Part shown: positions 26,330 to 34,923 of the stretch, in pieces
How positions within the stretch are numbered: position 1 is the first letter of the stretch
How the letters are laid out: every line of letters begins with the position of its first letter
Assembly (NCBI GenBank): GCA_025153445.1
Contig: JANZNS010000003.1
Coordinates: 434,001 to 498,000, forward strand
Length of the DNA stretch: 64,000 bases
From: Marinobacter sp. BGYM27
GTDB lineage: Bacteria > Pseudomonadota > Gammaproteobacteria > Pseudomonadales > Oleiphilaceae
Direction: 5' to 3'
The notes under the pieces: generated by a model
What the model was told of the DNA's origin: nothing
Seen by the model: only the letters and a program-made list of their open reading frames with translations
Databases searched by the model: none
Made by a program: the position numbers and the translations under genes

Positions 26330-27944
26330 CGTCCGCCAGCACGTGATCCAGCCAGGCCGGATCCATTTCCGGAACCGAATCCAGAAGCAGACGGGTGTAA
26401 CTTTCATAGGGCGGTGCGAATACCGTGCTTTTTGCACCCTGCTCGACAACCTGTCCCTTACGCATCACCACCACATGATCGGCGATGGCGTCGACGGTAC
26501 CCAGGTCATGGGTGATAAACAGGTAGGACATCCCCAGGTCCCGCTGCAATGACAACAGCAGATTCAGGATCTGTTCGCCCACCAGTTGGTCCAGAGCGGA
26601 GGTCACTTCGTCGCAGATAATCAGATCCGGCTCCGCCGCCAGCGCCCGGGCAATACCGACCCGCTGTTTCTGGCCACCGGACAACTGGGCCGGCCAGCGA
26701 TCCAGAAAGTCGGTACCCAACTCGGTCATATCAACCAGTTGCCGCAGGCGCTTTTCGAGAGCAGCGCCCTGCATGCCATGGTAAAACTGCAACGGCCGTC
26801 CGATGATATCCCGGATTTTTTGTCGTGGATTCAAGGCAGTATCCGGCAGCTGATAAATCATCTGCAGGCGCTGCAATGTCTTCCGGTCCCGCTCCCTGAG
26901 CCGTGGTGACAGCGTCTCACCATGCAAACTGATGCTGCCTTCTGTTGGCGGCAAAAGGCCCGTCACCACCCGAGCCAGTGTACTCTTGCCCGATCCGGAC
27001 TCCCCTACTACGGCTACCGTTCGTCCCTTTTCCACATCCACCGACACGTCTTTCAAAACCTGTGTGCCACGGTGGTACTCTGCACAGACACCTCGAATCG
27101 AAAGCACGGTGTCATCTGGCGCGCTTTCTTTCTTGTGCAGGTTGCGGACACTCAGCAGATCCCGGGTATAAGTCTGCTCCGGTTGCTCCAGTAGCCGCCG
27201 GGTATCACCTTCTTCAACCATCTCGCCCTGGCGCAGAACCATAATCCGATCCGCCACCTGGGCCACTACCGCAAGGTCATGGGTGATATAAAGCGCTGCA
27301 GTATGATGATCCCGAATGGTTTTTCGGATTGCCGCCAGCACTTCAATCTGCGTGGTGACATCCAGTGCGGTGGTGGGCTCATCGAAGATCAGCACTTCCG
27401 GACGGCAGGCCATTGCAGTCGCCACCATGGCCCGTTGCAGCTGCCCGCCCGATACCTGATGGGGGTAACGATTCCCGAAGGTTTCCGGGTTCGGCAGGCC
27501 CAGCTCCTCATACAGGGCAACGGCTTCCTCACGCGCCTGGGCATCGGATAGCACGCCGTGCACGACGGCGGCCTCCACATACTGATCAATCAGTTTGTGG
27601 GCCGGGTTGAACGCGGCGGCGGCACTCTGGGCAACGTAGGCCACACGGGCGCCACGATACGGGCGCCGCTGGCGATCCGGCAAAGACAGCAAGTCGACGC
27701 CGTCAAACAGCACCTGGCCACCGGTAATTTTCATGCCGTCCCGGGCATAGCCCATAGCCGCCAATCCGATGGTGGATTTGCCCGCGCCGGATTCACCAAT
27801 CAACCCGAGCACTTCCCCGGGCCGCAGGCTCAGGCTGATGTTATCAACCAGCCGCTTACCTTTTGGGCGGCCCTGACTTTCGATCACCAAATCACGAATT
27901 TCGAGGATGGGATGCACCTGTGCATCGTTGATTCTCTGCATCAT
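26313..27944 (-). CDS. ABC transporter ATPase with two NBDs (Opp/Dpp type)
   Basis: The start at 27944 overlaps the permease stop (ATGA); a longer frame upstream only reads the permease gene in another phase. The 543-residue protein is a DppD-DppF fusion: Walker A GESGAGKST at 50-58, signature SGGQLQRA and Walker B LIFDEPTTALD for the first domain, and GESGSGKST, SGGQKQRVGIARAL and LIICDEVTSALD for the second. It powers the importer formed with the two permeases and the binding protein upstream. Each domain looks intact. Fused ATPases of this type occur in GsiA- and YejF-like systems. Confidence 0.9.
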   Translation of the reverse strand: MMQRINDAQVHPILEIRDLVIESQGRPKGKRLVDNISLSLRPGEVLGLIGESGAGKSTIGLAAMGYARDGMKITGGQVLFDGVDLLSLPDRQRRPYRGARVAYVAQSAAAAFNPAHKLIDQYVEAAVVHGVLSDAQAREEAVALYEELGLPNPETFGNRYPHQVSGGQLQRAMVATAMACRPEVLIFDEPTTALDVTTQIEVLAAIRKTIRDHHTAALYITHDLAVVAQVADRIMVLRQGEMVEEGDTRRLLEQPEQTYTRDLLSVRNLHKKESAPDDTVLSIRGVCAEYHRGTQVLKDVSVDVEKGRTVAVVGESGSGKSTLARVVTGLLPPTEGSISLHGETLSPRLRERDRKTLQRLQMIYQLPDTALNPRQKIRDIIGRPLQFYHGMQGAALEKRLRQLVDMTELGTDFLDRWPAQLSGGQKQRVGIARALAAEPDLIICDEVTSALDQLVGEQILNLLLSLQRDLGMSYLFITHDLGTVDAIADHVVVMRKGQVVEQGAKSTVFAPPYESYTRLLLDSVPEMDPAWLDHVLADATPQG

Positions 27945-28840
27945 TTGGAAAACCCGCTTGTCTTGTTCAGGAACCAGTCCACAATCAGGTTCACGGCTAT
28001 GGTCAGAATGGCAATGGCGGCAGCTGGCAGCAGTGGCGTGATGCTGCCAAAGGTGATCAGCATGACGTTCTCGCGCACCATGGCGCCCCAGGATGCGGTG
28101 GGCGGCTGCAAACCCAGCCCCAGAAAACTCAGTGAGCTGACCAGAAGAAAGATAAAGCAGAACCTCAGTCCAAACTCGGCCGTCAGCGGCGCCAGAATGT
28201 TCGGCAGGATCTCCCGCCGTACAATCCACAGCATGTTCTCACCCCGCAACCGGGCCGCTTCGACGTATTCCATCACCGCCACATCCATGGCGACCGCTCG
28301 CGTCAGACGAAATACCCGGGTCGACTCCAGGCTGGCGATGATCAACACCAGCGAGATCACCGATCCACCAAAAATCATCAGCAGAAGCAGTGCGAAAATA
28401 AGCAAGGGAATGGCCATCAGAATATCGACCAGACGGGACAGTGTCTGGTCGACCCAGCCGCCGGTAACCGCCGCCACCATGCCCAGAGAACTCCCGATAA
28501 CGAAGGCGAGTACTGTGGCGATAAACGTGATACCCACAGTATTTCGGGCGGCATAGATCATTCGGCTGAGAATGTCTCGCCCCAGGCTATCGGTACCCAA
28601 CCAGAATTCACCTCCCCATGGCGCGTAGGCGTCACCGACAACAGCGGCTTCACCATAGGGTGCCAGCAAGGGAGCAAACACAATCACAAACAGATAAAAC
28701 ATCACCACCAGCAACGCAATTTGCGCAGACAATGGTGCCTGGATAACGGCTCTCGTAAACTTGCGGCCAACGCTCGGCCGCGCGTCATGACCGGCCAGAT
28801 GGCCGTCAGTCGTTGTTGAAGGCTTCTCGGAAATCATCAT
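27941..28840 (-). CDS. ABC permease, DppC/OppC type
   Basis: This 299-residue protein has a cytoplasmic N-terminal tail, then the first helix (IALLVVMFYLFVIVFAPLLAPYG) and the OppC wording WLGTDSLGRDILSRMIYAARNT. The EAA loop reads YVEAARLRGENMLWIVRREILPN. It overlaps the upstream permease by 4 bp and the ATPase gene by 4 bp, so the operon is translationally coupled. Confidence 0.9.
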   Translation of the reverse strand: MMISEKPSTTTDGHLAGHDARPSVGRKFTRAVIQAPLSAQIALLVVMFYLFVIVFAPLLAPYGEAAVVGDAYAPWGGEFWLGTDSLGRDILSRMIYAARNTVGITFIATVLAFVIGSSLGMVAAVTGGWVDQTLSRLVDILMAIPLLIFALLLLMIFGGSVISLVLIIASLESTRVFRLTRAVAMDVAVMEYVEAARLRGENMLWIVRREILPNILAPLTAEFGLRFCFIFLLVSSLSFLGLGLQPPTASWGAMVRENVMLITFGSITPLLPAAAIAILTIAVNLIVDWFLNKTSGFSK

Positions 28841-29793
28841 TTCGGATGCAGTAGTTTGGGATTGCTGACAATCGAAACCACATCAGCAATTAGATTGAAC
28901 AGGATATAGGTGGCTGCAAATATCAGGCTTGCCGCCTGCACCACAGGCAGGTCACGCTTGGCCACCGAATCGACCATCAGCTGGCCGAGCCCGGGGTAAA
29001 CAAACACCACTTCGACCACGACCACCCCGGTGATCAGATAAGCGATGTTCATCACCACCACATTCACAATGGGTGCCCAGGCATTGGGTAGCGTGTGCCT
29101 GACAATAACCCGCCAGGGCCCCAGTCCTTTCAGGCGGGCCATCTCAATATAGGGGCTGGACAATAAGTTGATGATAGTGGCCCGGGTCATGCGCATCATG
29201 TGAGCACAGGTGACAAACGTCAGCGTGATTGCCGGCAGAATCATCAACTGGATGCGGTCCAGCCAGGGCTGATCTGCATCGACCTTGGAGAGACTGGGCA
29301 ACCAGCCAAGCTGCACGGATATGAACAGGATGAGCACGTAGGCGATGAAGAACTCCGGCATTGAAATCGCCGCCAGACTGGACACTGACACGACCCGATC
29401 CACCAGCGTATTGCGGTAGAGCGCAGCCAGAACACCCAGGCCCAGTGCCAGCGGCACCGAGATCAGCGCGGCCAGCCCGGCCAGATACAATGTGTTCATC
29501 AGGCGATCGCCGATCAGCGACGCCACGGGCCGGTCAGTGGCCAGCGAATTTCCCAGATCACCCTGAACCAGACCACCCAGCCAGTCCAGATACCGTTCGT
29601 GAATCGGCAAGTTCAGGCCAAGTTCTGCCCGAATGGCAGCTACCGCGTCTGGCGTTGCCATCTGCCCGAGAATCTCGGTGGCGATGTCCCCTGGCAGCAT
29701 GTCCACCGCCAGAAAGATGATCAGGGAGATCACCAGGAGAGTGAACAGGCCAAGCCCCAAGCGCTTGGCCACAGTCAATAACAGCTTATTCAT
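28837..29793 (-). CDS. ABC permease, DppB/OppB type
   Basis: This 318-residue protein has six helices. The N-terminus (KRLGLGLFTLLVISLIIFLAVDMLPGD) and the EAA loop (IEMARLKGLGPWRVIVRHTLPNAW) are diagnostic for OppB. It starts three bases after the binding-protein stop codon and forms the heteromeric channel with the DppC-type partner. Confidence 0.9.
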   Translation of the reverse strand: MNKLLLTVAKRLGLGLFTLLVISLIIFLAVDMLPGDIATEILGQMATPDAVAAIRAELGLNLPIHERYLDWLGGLVQGDLGNSLATDRPVASLIGDRLMNTLYLAGLAALISVPLALGLGVLAALYRNTLVDRVVSVSSLAAISMPEFFIAYVLILFISVQLGWLPSLSKVDADQPWLDRIQLMILPAITLTFVTCAHMMRMTRATIINLLSSPYIEMARLKGLGPWRVIVRHTLPNAWAPIVNVVVMNIAYLITGVVVVEVVFVYPGLGQLMVDSVAKRDLPVVQAASLIFAATYILFNLIADVVSIVSNPKLLHPK

Positions 29794-29796
29794 GAA

Positions 29797-31395
29797 TCAG
29801 CCCTTGAACCACCAGCGTTCAGCAATCCGGTTGCCGTCCATATCACGATTCACGGCGATCTTGCCGTGGCCCACGTTGTTACGAGCGGCGCTGACATAAG
29901 CCGAAAACGCGGGAGCTACAGAACCGCCCTGGTCGTGAATCAGGCGCTGCATTTCAGCATACATCTGCGCCCGCTTATCCTGATCAAGCTCGGCACGGGC
30001 CTGCACCAACAGCTTGTTGAAACGGTCGTTCTGCCAGTTGGTATCGTTCCAGGCAGCGTCGGCAGAATAGTATTGAGAGAAGAACCAGTCTTCCGTGACC
30101 CGCGGGCTGGAATAGGACATGGACCAGGGGCGCTTCATCCACACGTTGTCCCAGTAGCCATCCGCCGGCTCACGCCGGACATTGATGTTGATCCCGGCCT
30201 TGGCTGCGTGTTCCTTGAATAGCACTGCTGCATCTACGGCGCCCGTAAACACCGCACTGGACGTGCTCAGATCGACCGCAAGCGAATCGTAACCGGCCTT
30301 TTTCAGATAGTGGCGAGCCTTGTCCGGATCATAATGACGTTGCGGAAGATCCGCGAAATAGCGGTATGAGCCACCGATCGGATGATCGTTCCCGATACGG
30401 CCGTAGCCCTTCAGTACCCGCGTCACTAGATCTTCCCGATCAATCGCATACTTCAGCGCCAGACGAACATTATTGTCGTTAAATGGCTTGGCCTGGGTGT
30501 CCATCGGGAAGTAATAAATCTGGTCGCTATCGACCGAATTCACCGTCAGATTCGGGTCCATCTTCAGCAGGTTAACCGTTTTCAGGTCAACACGGTCCAT
30601 GGCATCAATCTGGCCGGTCCGCAGCGCATTGGTGCGCGCTGCCGTATCGGTAACAGCGAGGAAGGTCACCTTGTCGAACCAGGCCCTGTCGGATTTCCAG
30701 TAAGACGGGTTTCGAGTGACAACGGCTTCCACGCCCGGCTTGAGGCGCTTCAGAATGTAACCACCACAGCCGTTTCCGGACTCGAAATCCACGCCGCCAT
30801 CCTTTTCCGGAAGGATCGCCATGTGGTAGTCGGAGGTAATCGCGGGGAAGTCAGCATTAGGCGCGGTGAGATTGAAGATCACCGTATGGGTGCCATCCGT
30901 CTCGATGCTCTCGATAGGATCAACAATACCTTTGGCTGCAGATTGTGAGTGCTCACCCCGGTGATGATTGAATGATGCGACCACATCTGCCGCAGTCAGC
31001 GGCTTGCCATCATGGAAGGTGACGCCCTTTCGGATCCGGAATACCCAGCGCGAAGCATCCGGCGCAGGCTCCCAGCTCTCGGCCAGCTCACCCACCAGCT
31101 CACCATCTTCGGTCAGTTCAATCAGGTAATTGTGAATAGCGAAGCCGACCGACTGCATGAATACATCGGCGTACTTGGCAGGGTCCAGTCCGTCAGTGGT
31201 GGACCCACGAGAAAGCCCCAGGCGAAAATGCCCGCCACGTTGGGGGGTAGATCCGGTGTCAGCACCGAACGCAGGCATAGCTAACGCACCTGCACCGGCA
31301 GTTACAATACCGGCTGCAGCCGCTGTCTTCAGGAAACTACGGCGGGACACCAAACCTACACGGGCCTGGCGATCCAGATCACTATTGCTTGTCAT
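29797..31395 (-). CDS. ABC substrate-binding protein, family 5, Tat-exported
   Basis: This protein of 532 residues begins with a twin-arginine signal (SRRSFLKTAAAAGIVTAGAG), so it is exported folded. The family 5 pattern is clear (WVFRIRKGVTFHDGKPLTAADVVASF; NNVRLALKYAIDREDLV). Family 5 proteins bind peptides, but also opines, nickel complexes, sugars and other small solutes. As first gene of an importer next to tmpAB it may bind a phosphonate or a quaternary amine. This is inference from position; the pocket cannot be read. Confidence 0.88.
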   Translation of the reverse strand: MTSNSDLDRQARVGLVSRRSFLKTAAAAGIVTAGAGALAMPAFGADTGSTPQRGGHFRLGLSRGSTTDGLDPAKYADVFMQSVGFAIHNYLIELTEDGELVGELAESWEPAPDASRWVFRIRKGVTFHDGKPLTAADVVASFNHHRGEHSQSAAKGIVDPIESIETDGTHTVIFNLTAPNADFPAITSDYHMAILPEKDGGVDFESGNGCGGYILKRLKPGVEAVVTRNPSYWKSDRAWFDKVTFLAVTDTAARTNALRTGQIDAMDRVDLKTVNLLKMDPNLTVNSVDSDQIYYFPMDTQAKPFNDNNVRLALKYAIDREDLVTRVLKGYGRIGNDHPIGGSYRYFADLPQRHYDPDKARHYLKKAGYDSLAVDLSTSSAVFTGAVDAAVLFKEHAAKAGININVRREPADGYWDNVWMKRPWSMSYSSPRVTEDWFFSQYYSADAAWNDTNWQNDRFNKLLVQARAELDQDKRAQMYAEMQRLIHDQGGSVAPAFSAYVSAARNNVGHGKIAVNRDMDGNRIAERWWFKG

Positions 31396-31591
31396 GCAAT
31401 GACTCCTTGCCTCTGAGTTACGAAAGTCAGAGAGAGCAAGGCTGGGAATTTGACGCGCTAGAGTCAGACGCCCCGACTGAAAATTGACCAGTCGGAAACG
31501 AAGCGGCTTATACTAACGTCCATTTAATCAAAGTCAATGAAAGCTTCGGCCCCGCCACTCTTCCGAATACAGGCCAATACTCCAGGGCTGG

Positions 31592-31690
31592 CTGGAAATT
31601 CAGCGCGCTCCAGCCCTGTTTCTTCGCTGGAATGAAGCGCGTGTTCTGGTGGACCCAGAGCTCACCAGAGTCAAACCCGATGCTTTCCAG
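31592..31690 (-). pseudogene. fragment of an FAD oxidoreductase gene
   Basis: Leftward this encodes LESIGFDSGELWVHQ then NTRFIPAKKQGWSALNFQ, which matches LEGIGFDSGELWVHQ and DARFMPAKKQDWTALNFQ in the intact FAD oxidoreductase at 33.3-34.5 kb. Only about 33 codons are alike, flanked by unrelated sequence. The fragment lies at the 3' side of the second sulfatase gene, while the intact gene is on its 5' side. It explains most of the otherwise empty gap 31396-31732. Confidence 0.75.
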
Positions 31691-31732
31691 GCCCGGGAAC
31701 CTGAACCCGAAATCCACCTAACAGATTCGTGA

Positions 31733-33169
31733 TTAACTGTCGGGTGTGTAGGGCTCAGGAGCAGGAAACGGCACCGGGGGTTCGTCCTTGAGGGATTGCT
31801 GGAACTCCAGCACACGCTCGGTGACGGCGGGAAATACCCAAGTCAGGTTTTGCGCGCCTGTGTTGTTCGCACCCCCGGTGATTCCGAACAGTTCTTTCGG
31901 GTCTCTGATCAGGTTGTGCACTCGAGGGAAGTTGTGGGCGACCGGGGTATCGAACATGCTGTCCTGTTTCCAGTAATGCACTTTGAAGTTCCGCCACTTG
32001 TATGACTGGAGACGACTTCCGTTATAAGCCGGGAAACCCTCCCGTGCGGATTTTTCCGTTTGCCCGGTAAAGAAGGGCAGCTGATCGACTCCGTCAATCA
32101 TACGGTCGTCCGGCACCTTGAAGCCTGCAGCATTGGCAAGGGTCGGCATCATGTCGACCATATGCACAATCTCATTACTGACCCCGCCCTCCGGCACATG
32201 GCCCGGCCAACGAATGAGAAAGGGTGTCCGTAACGACCCTTCCAGTGTGGTGAAATAGAACCCGCGCCAATAGCCCGCAGTGCCGAAGTGATTCGGGGCT
32301 TCTTCAGGGCCATTGTCACTGGTCCAGATTACGATGGTGTTGTCGCGAAGCCCGAGCCTGTCGATGGCGTCCAACACCTGGCCTGCGTTGTGGTCCACCT
32401 CCGCCAACATATCCGCCCAGCGTCCATTGCCCGTTTTGCCCTCAAAATCGGGATGCGGTATTGCAGGAAGATGAGACTGTGTATAGGGGAGATAGAGGAA
32501 AAAGGGATCGCCGGCATCCTTGGCCTGCTCCATGAAATCAATGGCGCGCTCCGTCAGTTCCCGGTCAATCAGTGGGCGGGTGCTCAAATTGTAGTCTTTA
32601 ACGGCTACAGGCGTTTCACCGCGCTTGGCTTCAACTATTTTGGGCGCTTTTACCACTTCAGGGTCGTAGCCAAACTGTGAGGTGTATTGTGATTCATCGG
32701 TGGTGTTTGCAATACCGTACCAGCTGTCAAACCCCTGATCTGTGGGGTACCGGCCTTCCTGTTCACCGAGGTGCCATTTACCGAACATGCCGGTGCGATA
32801 CCCCGCCTCTGACATGAGTTCGGCGATGGTTACCTCCCATCCCACAAGACCATAGGGCAACCCCCACACAACCTTGGTAGTGCCGGACCGAATCGGATGC
32901 CTGCCTGTCATCAGTGCAGAGCGGGTGGGCGTACATTGGGGTTCTACATTGAAGTTCAGCAGCCGGGTGCCTTCTGCAGCCAGCGCATCCAGGCGAGGCG
33001 TTTCCGCACCGCGAAGCGCTCCACCTCCGTAAACGCCAATTTCGCCCCAACCGAGGTTGTCCATCATCATAAAGACAACGTTCGGCTTGGCATTATCCTG
33101 TGCCCAGGCAAATGGCATCGCCAGCGCGTTGAAAAGAATGATCAGCCCAACGCTTTTAAATCGCTTCAT
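31733..33169 (-). CDS. arylsulfatase-type sulfatase
   Basis: Start at 33169 follows GAGGGAA and gives a signal peptide (MKRFKSVGLIILFNALAMPFAWA); a frame 15 codons longer lacks it. The protein has 478 residues. It has the metal Asp (MMMDNLGWGEIGVYGGG), the formylglycine motif CTPTR with Cys at residue 79, and GKWHLGEQEGRYPTDQGF and WTSDNGPEEAPNHFGT. It is a type-I (CxPxR) periplasmic sulfatase for an unknown ester. It differs from the first sulfatase of the window in motif and length, so they are not recent duplicates. Confidence 0.92.
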   Translation of the reverse strand: MKRFKSVGLIILFNALAMPFAWAQDNAKPNVVFMMMDNLGWGEIGVYGGGALRGAETPRLDALAAEGTRLLNFNVEPQCTPTRSALMTGRHPIRSGTTKVVWGLPYGLVGWEVTIAELMSEAGYRTGMFGKWHLGEQEGRYPTDQGFDSWYGIANTTDESQYTSQFGYDPEVVKAPKIVEAKRGETPVAVKDYNLSTRPLIDRELTERAIDFMEQAKDAGDPFFLYLPYTQSHLPAIPHPDFEGKTGNGRWADMLAEVDHNAGQVLDAIDRLGLRDNTIVIWTSDNGPEEAPNHFGTAGYWRGFYFTTLEGSLRTPFLIRWPGHVPEGGVSNEIVHMVDMMPTLANAAGFKVPDDRMIDGVDQLPFFTGQTEKSAREGFPAYNGSRLQSYKWRNFKVHYWKQDSMFDTPVAHNFPRVHNLIRDPKELFGITGGANNTGAQNLTWVFPAVTERVLEFQQSLKDEPPVPFPAPEPYTPDS

Positions 33170-33295
33170 TGCATTTCCCTCAACTGGTTCAATGGTCCGA
33201 TGCAGCGTTACCAACTTAGGTGAATTACCGAAAGTATAGTCAAAGGGGCAAAACTGGCTTGAATCAAATCGAAAAGACGCTCTACCTTATAGCGC

Positions 33296-34549
33296 TCAGG
33301 CGCGCGGTAGGCCACTTGAACTGATCGCATCGACTACCGCGCTGGCTGAGCAGACTGCCGACTCCAGCAGCGGCACGCCTTCGTAGGCCCAGGAGCCGCA
33401 GAAGAACACTTTGCGGCCGGGCTGGCGATGCCATTGAACCAGCGCCACGTGAACCCGGGCAGTGCCGGAGTCGACAACGGCGCGATCCAGCGGCACCCGG
33501 GCGAGCACCTTGTCCGGGGCCGGTTCGAACAGCGGGTTCCAGGTCTGGAAAACCGGGGCCTTGCCCGCAAGCGTAGGCTCCACTTTGTTGACCCAGACTG
33601 TAAACATGGGCTTTTCCAGCGCTTCGTCCATCTGGAAATTCAACGCGGTCCAGTCCTGTTTCTTCGCGGGCATGAAGCGCGCGTCCTGGTGGACCCAGAG
33701 CTCGCCGGAGTCGAATCCGATGCCTTCCAGCAGTTCCCGCTCGTGCCCGAACTGCGCGTCATCCAGAAAGCTCAGCTCATTGGCCTGGGTCGCCACAATC
33801 ACCCGATCAAACACGCCACCTTCGCCCCGCTGGTTGCAGACCTTCACCCCCTCCCCGATTTCTTCAACCTGCACCACGGGACTGCCGGAATACAGCGGCA
33901 GGTCTTTTATCAGTTTCTCGACCAGCGCCGAAGTACCGCCCTTCAGGCGACGGATGTGGGCGCCGTGGAGTGTGCTGTCGAGCAGCGAGAGTAGCTGCGC
34001 CGCAGGCCAGTTGAGCAGGTGTTTCTCCTCGCAGGTGCAAATAGTGGTGAGTATTGGCAACACCAGCCCACGCCAGAACAAGGGGTCAAAATCATGCTGC
34101 TCGAGGATTTCACCCAAGGTGGCGCCGTTATTCTCGCGCTCAAGCCGGCGCGTAAGACGTTTAAGTTGCCAGATGCCCCGCCCCATGCGCAGTGCACGGC
34201 CGTTCAGATAACGCAGGGAACCAATAGAGGGCCAACCCAGAACCGGCACCTTTCCGCCGCTACGAAACCAGGTGTGACGATTGGTCCAACTGCACGAAGC
34301 ATCGAGGCCAATTTCGAAGGTGCCAACGCCTACCTCACTGGCGAGCTGGAGCAGGCTTGGCCAGGAATCTGCACTCATCACGCGCAAAGGCACATCCACC
34401 AGACCGCCATCCACCGTGAGGGCGTGGGCATCCATCCCATGGCGTTTACTGGCTTCAAATACGGTGACATCGTGGCCGGCGAGACGCGCCCGGTAAGCCG
34501 CCGCCAGCCCCGCCATACCACTACCTATGACTGCAATGGAGTAAGTCAT
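33296..34549 (-). CDS. FAD-dependent amine-oxidase-like oxidoreductase
   Basis: This protein of 417 residues has the dinucleotide motif IAVIGSGMAGLAAAYRARLAGHDVTVFEA at the N-terminus and a second FAD contact near the C-terminus (VFFCGSWAYEGVPLLESAVCSASAV). This layout is that of the 'NAD(P)-binding/flavin amine oxidase' proteins often found in lipid-modification clusters (with cyclopropane synthase or desaturases). Here a sterol-desaturase-like protein is encoded 1.6 kb away, beyond the AraC gene. The substrate is unknown. A 33-codon decayed copy lies at 31592-31690. Confidence 0.8.
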   Translation of the reverse strand: MTYSIAVIGSGMAGLAAAYRARLAGHDVTVFEASKRHGMDAHALTVDGGLVDVPLRVMSADSWPSLLQLASEVGVGTFEIGLDASCSWTNRHTWFRSGGKVPVLGWPSIGSLRYLNGRALRMGRGIWQLKRLTRRLERENNGATLGEILEQHDFDPLFWRGLVLPILTTICTCEEKHLLNWPAAQLLSLLDSTLHGAHIRRLKGGTSALVEKLIKDLPLYSGSPVVQVEEIGEGVKVCNQRGEGGVFDRVIVATQANELSFLDDAQFGHERELLEGIGFDSGELWVHQDARFMPAKKQDWTALNFQMDEALEKPMFTVWVNKVEPTLAGKAPVFQTWNPLFEPAPDKVLARVPLDRAVVDSGTARVHVALVQWHRQPGRKVFFCGSWAYEGVPLLESAVCSASAVVDAISSSGLPRA

Positions 34550-34606
34550 CAGGCACCCTTGTTTACCATTTGCTTAAAGCGTAACAGCTTCCGCAGGCGT
34601 CACGCT

Positions 34607-34783
34607 TCATAAGCCTTACGATCGCCACCCTGATAATCAAAGATCCGATCCTGCACCTGCCAGTAATGCTTCTGTTTGCGGGCAATCACAAAATCCGGTG
34701 CGGGTAACAAGGTTTGTATCCCCAGCACCCCTTCAAGGTTACTGAACACTTGCGGGGCCTGGCTGTTCGCCAAACGCCGCCCA
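34607..34783 (-). pseudogene. 3' fragment of a second radD gene
   Basis: This 177-bp stretch is close to 90 percent identical by eye to the 3' end of the intact radD at 37.8-38.0 kb, including the segment for DRIFDYQG and [16 protein letters not shown]. The match stops exactly where the RAYT-type repeat ATTAAATCGATCTGACC begins at about 34784. The rest of the gene is absent. Confidence 0.85.
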
Positions 34784-34819
34784 ATTAAATCGATCTGACC
34801 CGTTTAACTTCCTTTAACT
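34783..34819. repeat. solo copy of RAYT-associated repeat
   Basis: The 19-base core AATTAAATCGATCTGACCC is identical to the core of the inverted ends of the RAYT element at 45.7-46.6 kb, and the following GTTTAACTTCCTTTAA keeps the CTTTAA-type tail seen at other copies. It sits exactly between the radD fragment and the slyD fragment. Confidence 0.8.
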
Positions 34820-34822
34820 TAA

Positions 34823-34898
34823 TTCTTTTCGATTGGTATAGGGTTCTCCGTGCCTGTTCGGGGTAAGCCATTATAGCCAGCAGCGGCGCTGACTCCAG
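34823..34898 (-). pseudogene. 5' fragment of a second slyD with upstream region
   Basis: The sequence corresponds to the first six codons and about 55 bases upstream of slyD at 22.4-22.5 kb (for example TTCTTTTCGATTGG, GGGTTCTCCG, CCATTATAGCC and CTGACTCCAG-like blocks). The start codon is changed from ATG to ATA and the coding part ends after six codons at the repeat. It is a fossil of a duplicated slyD. Confidence 0.65.
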
Positions 34899-34923
34899 TT
34901 CGGGCTTTATGCTGCATCAGCTG

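Noticed and set aside
26313-28229. A 638-codon leftward frame that would lengthen the ABC ATPase by 95 residues
   Set aside because: The extra part reads the permease gene in another phase, is rich in His and Arg without domain likeness, and the ATG at 27944 overlaps the permease stop in the usual coupled way.
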